Shown here: positions 5,609-5,905 of the stretch, piece after piece
How positions within the stretch are numbered: the stretch's first letter is position 1
How the letters are laid out: each line of letters opens with the position of its first letter
DNA from: Nitrososphaerota archaeon
Lineage (GTDB): Archaea; Iainarchaeota; Iainarchaeia; Iainarchaeales; VGJJ01
Assembly (NCBI GenBank): GCA_020053155.1
Contig: JAGVNS010000091.1
Span: 1 to 5,905, forward strand
DNA: 5,905 nucleotides
Direction of reading: 5' to 3'
The notes under the pieces: generated by a model
The model's input: the letters and a program-made list of their open reading frames with translations, nothing else
Told to the model about the DNA's origin: nothing
Database searches by the model: none
Made by a program: the position numbers and the translations under genes

Positions 5609-5616
5609 TATATATA
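5609..5616 (-). promoter_or_regulatory. TATA box of the pilus operon
   Basis: TATATATA is centred about 25.5 nt upstream of the ATG at 5587, the usual archaeal TATA-to-start distance, and there is no Shine-Dalgarno sequence before that ATG, so a leaderless transcript is predicted. The box is self-complementary. The flank on the plus-strand side (AAAAGGCGG) is more purine-rich than the minus-strand upstream flank (GCACCC), so BRE-based direction is ambiguous and some divergent transcription is possible. Confidence 0.7.
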
Positions 5617-5631
5617 GGGTGCGTCTTTTGT

Positions 5632-5850
5632 ATGCCAAAAAAGGCAGGAACCGTTTTAAGGAACGCAGCAGCATTGTTTTTCATGGCGCAAAGAAAGAGA
5701 ATTTTCTCCCGAATCAAGGCGTCAAAGTCTGGGCGTAGGGAGTGGGATAATTATTCTAAAGTAGCGGGGGAATCAGCTTACTATGCTTCTTTAAGCGGCG
5801 TGAAGGCTACCTGTTGTGTGACAGGCCTTATGACTCCACTTTTTAGGTAA
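5632..5850 (+). CDS. Doubtful small basic ORF running into the right repeat arm
   Basis: This 72-codon frame begins MPKKAGTVLRNAAALFF and is rich in Lys and Arg (MAQRKRIFSRIKASKSGRR in the middle). Its last 13 residues and stop codon lie inside the inverted repeat. It is divergent from the pilus operon. Evidence against it: the symmetric TATA at 5609-5616 would start a plus-strand transcript near 5638, past the ATG; there is no convincing Shine-Dalgarno; and no family is recognised. An internal ATG at 5683 (55 aa) would fit that start site better. It could be a genuine small basic protein, a gene whose end was replaced by the repeat, or a chance frame in the operon's upstream region. It is the only gene candidate in the last 318 bases. 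Confidence 0.25.
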   Translation: MPKKAGTVLRNAAALFFMAQRKRIFSRIKASKSGRREWDNYSKVAGESAYYASLSGVKATCCVTGLMTPLFR

Positions 5851-5905
5851 AATTTTAGTGGGAAAGCCCCGTTTTTTGTTTGTGCGAAAAACGGAGGGTC
5901 TTTCC
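5812..5905. repeat. Right arm of the perfect 94-bp terminal inverted repeat
   Basis: This is the exact reverse complement of 5-98, and the sequence ends exactly at the outer edge of the arm. The inward neighbour is the upstream region of the pilus operon, unlike the left arm, which abuts a stop codon, so the repeat does not sit in equivalent contexts. The hairpin half lies outermost, as on the left. Confidence 0.95.
5860..5905 (+). terminator. Right-end hairpin with T-tract (candidate terminator)
   Basis: This mirror copy of the left-end hairpin has GGGAAAG (5860-5866) pairing with the last bases CTTTCC (the final C is missing at the edge), and an inner stem from CCGTTTTT and AAAAACGG. The plus strand carries GTTTTTTGTTT at 5871-5881, which would suit termination of outward transcription from the window. 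It is only functional if something is transcribed rightward here, which is unproven. Confidence 0.35.

Noticed and set aside
5588..5674. Upstream extension of the F-domain protein by 29 residues (ATG at 5674)
   Set aside because: It would place the start upstream of the TATA box at 5609-5616, and the extra residues are a basic stretch unlike the family; the ATG at 5587 fits a leaderless mRNA.
5175..5738. 187-codon plus-strand frame opposite the F-domain gene
   Set aside because: It is antisense to a well-supported membrane protein, has low-complexity composition, and shows no recognisable family; it is a shadow frame.
5640..5811. tRNA or C/D-box RNA in the gene-poor right end
   Set aside because: No T-loop GTTCRA motif with acceptor stem, no paired C and D boxes, and only 4-bp hairpins were found.
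1..5905. The window as a composite transposon or IS bounded by terminal repeats
   Set aside because: There is no transposase, no integrase, and no visible target-site duplication because no flanks are present. The cargo is ordinary cell-type genes, so only the repeat itself is reported.

Overview
The window reads as archaeal and most likely comes from a DPANN-type genome (Diapherotrites-, Micrarchaeota- or Woesearchaeota-like; the exact lineage cannot be fixed from this sequence). The reasons are pilins with short class III (prepilin) leaders of the GQAF type, a fused two-domain archaeal type II/IV secretion F (TadC/ArlJ-like) protein, an archaeal TATA box placed for a leaderless transcript, and a GGTGATCC Shine-Dalgarno sequence. 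All genes are intact and densely packed. No replication, capsid, transposase or integrase gene is present.

Layout. The left end (5-98) is one arm of a perfect 94-bp inverted repeat whose partner is the right end (5812-5905). Just inside it, on the minus strand, is an M29-like (aminopeptidase T/AmpS-type) metallopeptidase (100-1140). A 62-bp divergent promoter region carrying a symmetric AT-rich motif separates it from a plus-strand DUF2283 protein (about 1212-1424). That gene converges, with a 7-bp gap, on a minus-strand type IV pilus operon that fills most of the window. In transcription order the operon holds the fused F-domain membrane platform (5587-3248), pilin 1 (3240-2779), pilin 2 (2709-2152), a signal-anchored pilin-like protein (2149-1616) and a 66-aa pilin-like mini-protein (1632-1432). 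Gene spacings are 7 nt, 69 nt (with its own TATA box and strong SD), 2 nt, and a 17-nt overlap. The last 318 bases hold the operon promoter, a doubtful divergent small ORF and the right repeat arm.

How it works together. The F-domain protein is the expected inner-membrane assembly platform. The pilins would be processed by an archaeal prepilin peptidase and built into a filament. The two distal small proteins look like minor pilins or accessory subunits. The assembly ATPase and the prepilin peptidase are not in the window and must be encoded elsewhere. The metallopeptidase and DUF2283 protein have no evident link to the pilus.

Most notable are four things. The perfect inverted repeat ends would form a spacer-free 192-bp palindrome if the ends were joined. 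Pilin 2 has a doubled prepilin cleavage motif, with an 18-bp DNA palindrome between the two copies. Three consecutive proteins share a Cys-containing head pattern although one has lost the prepilin motif. A mini-pilin is encoded in overlap at the operon's end.
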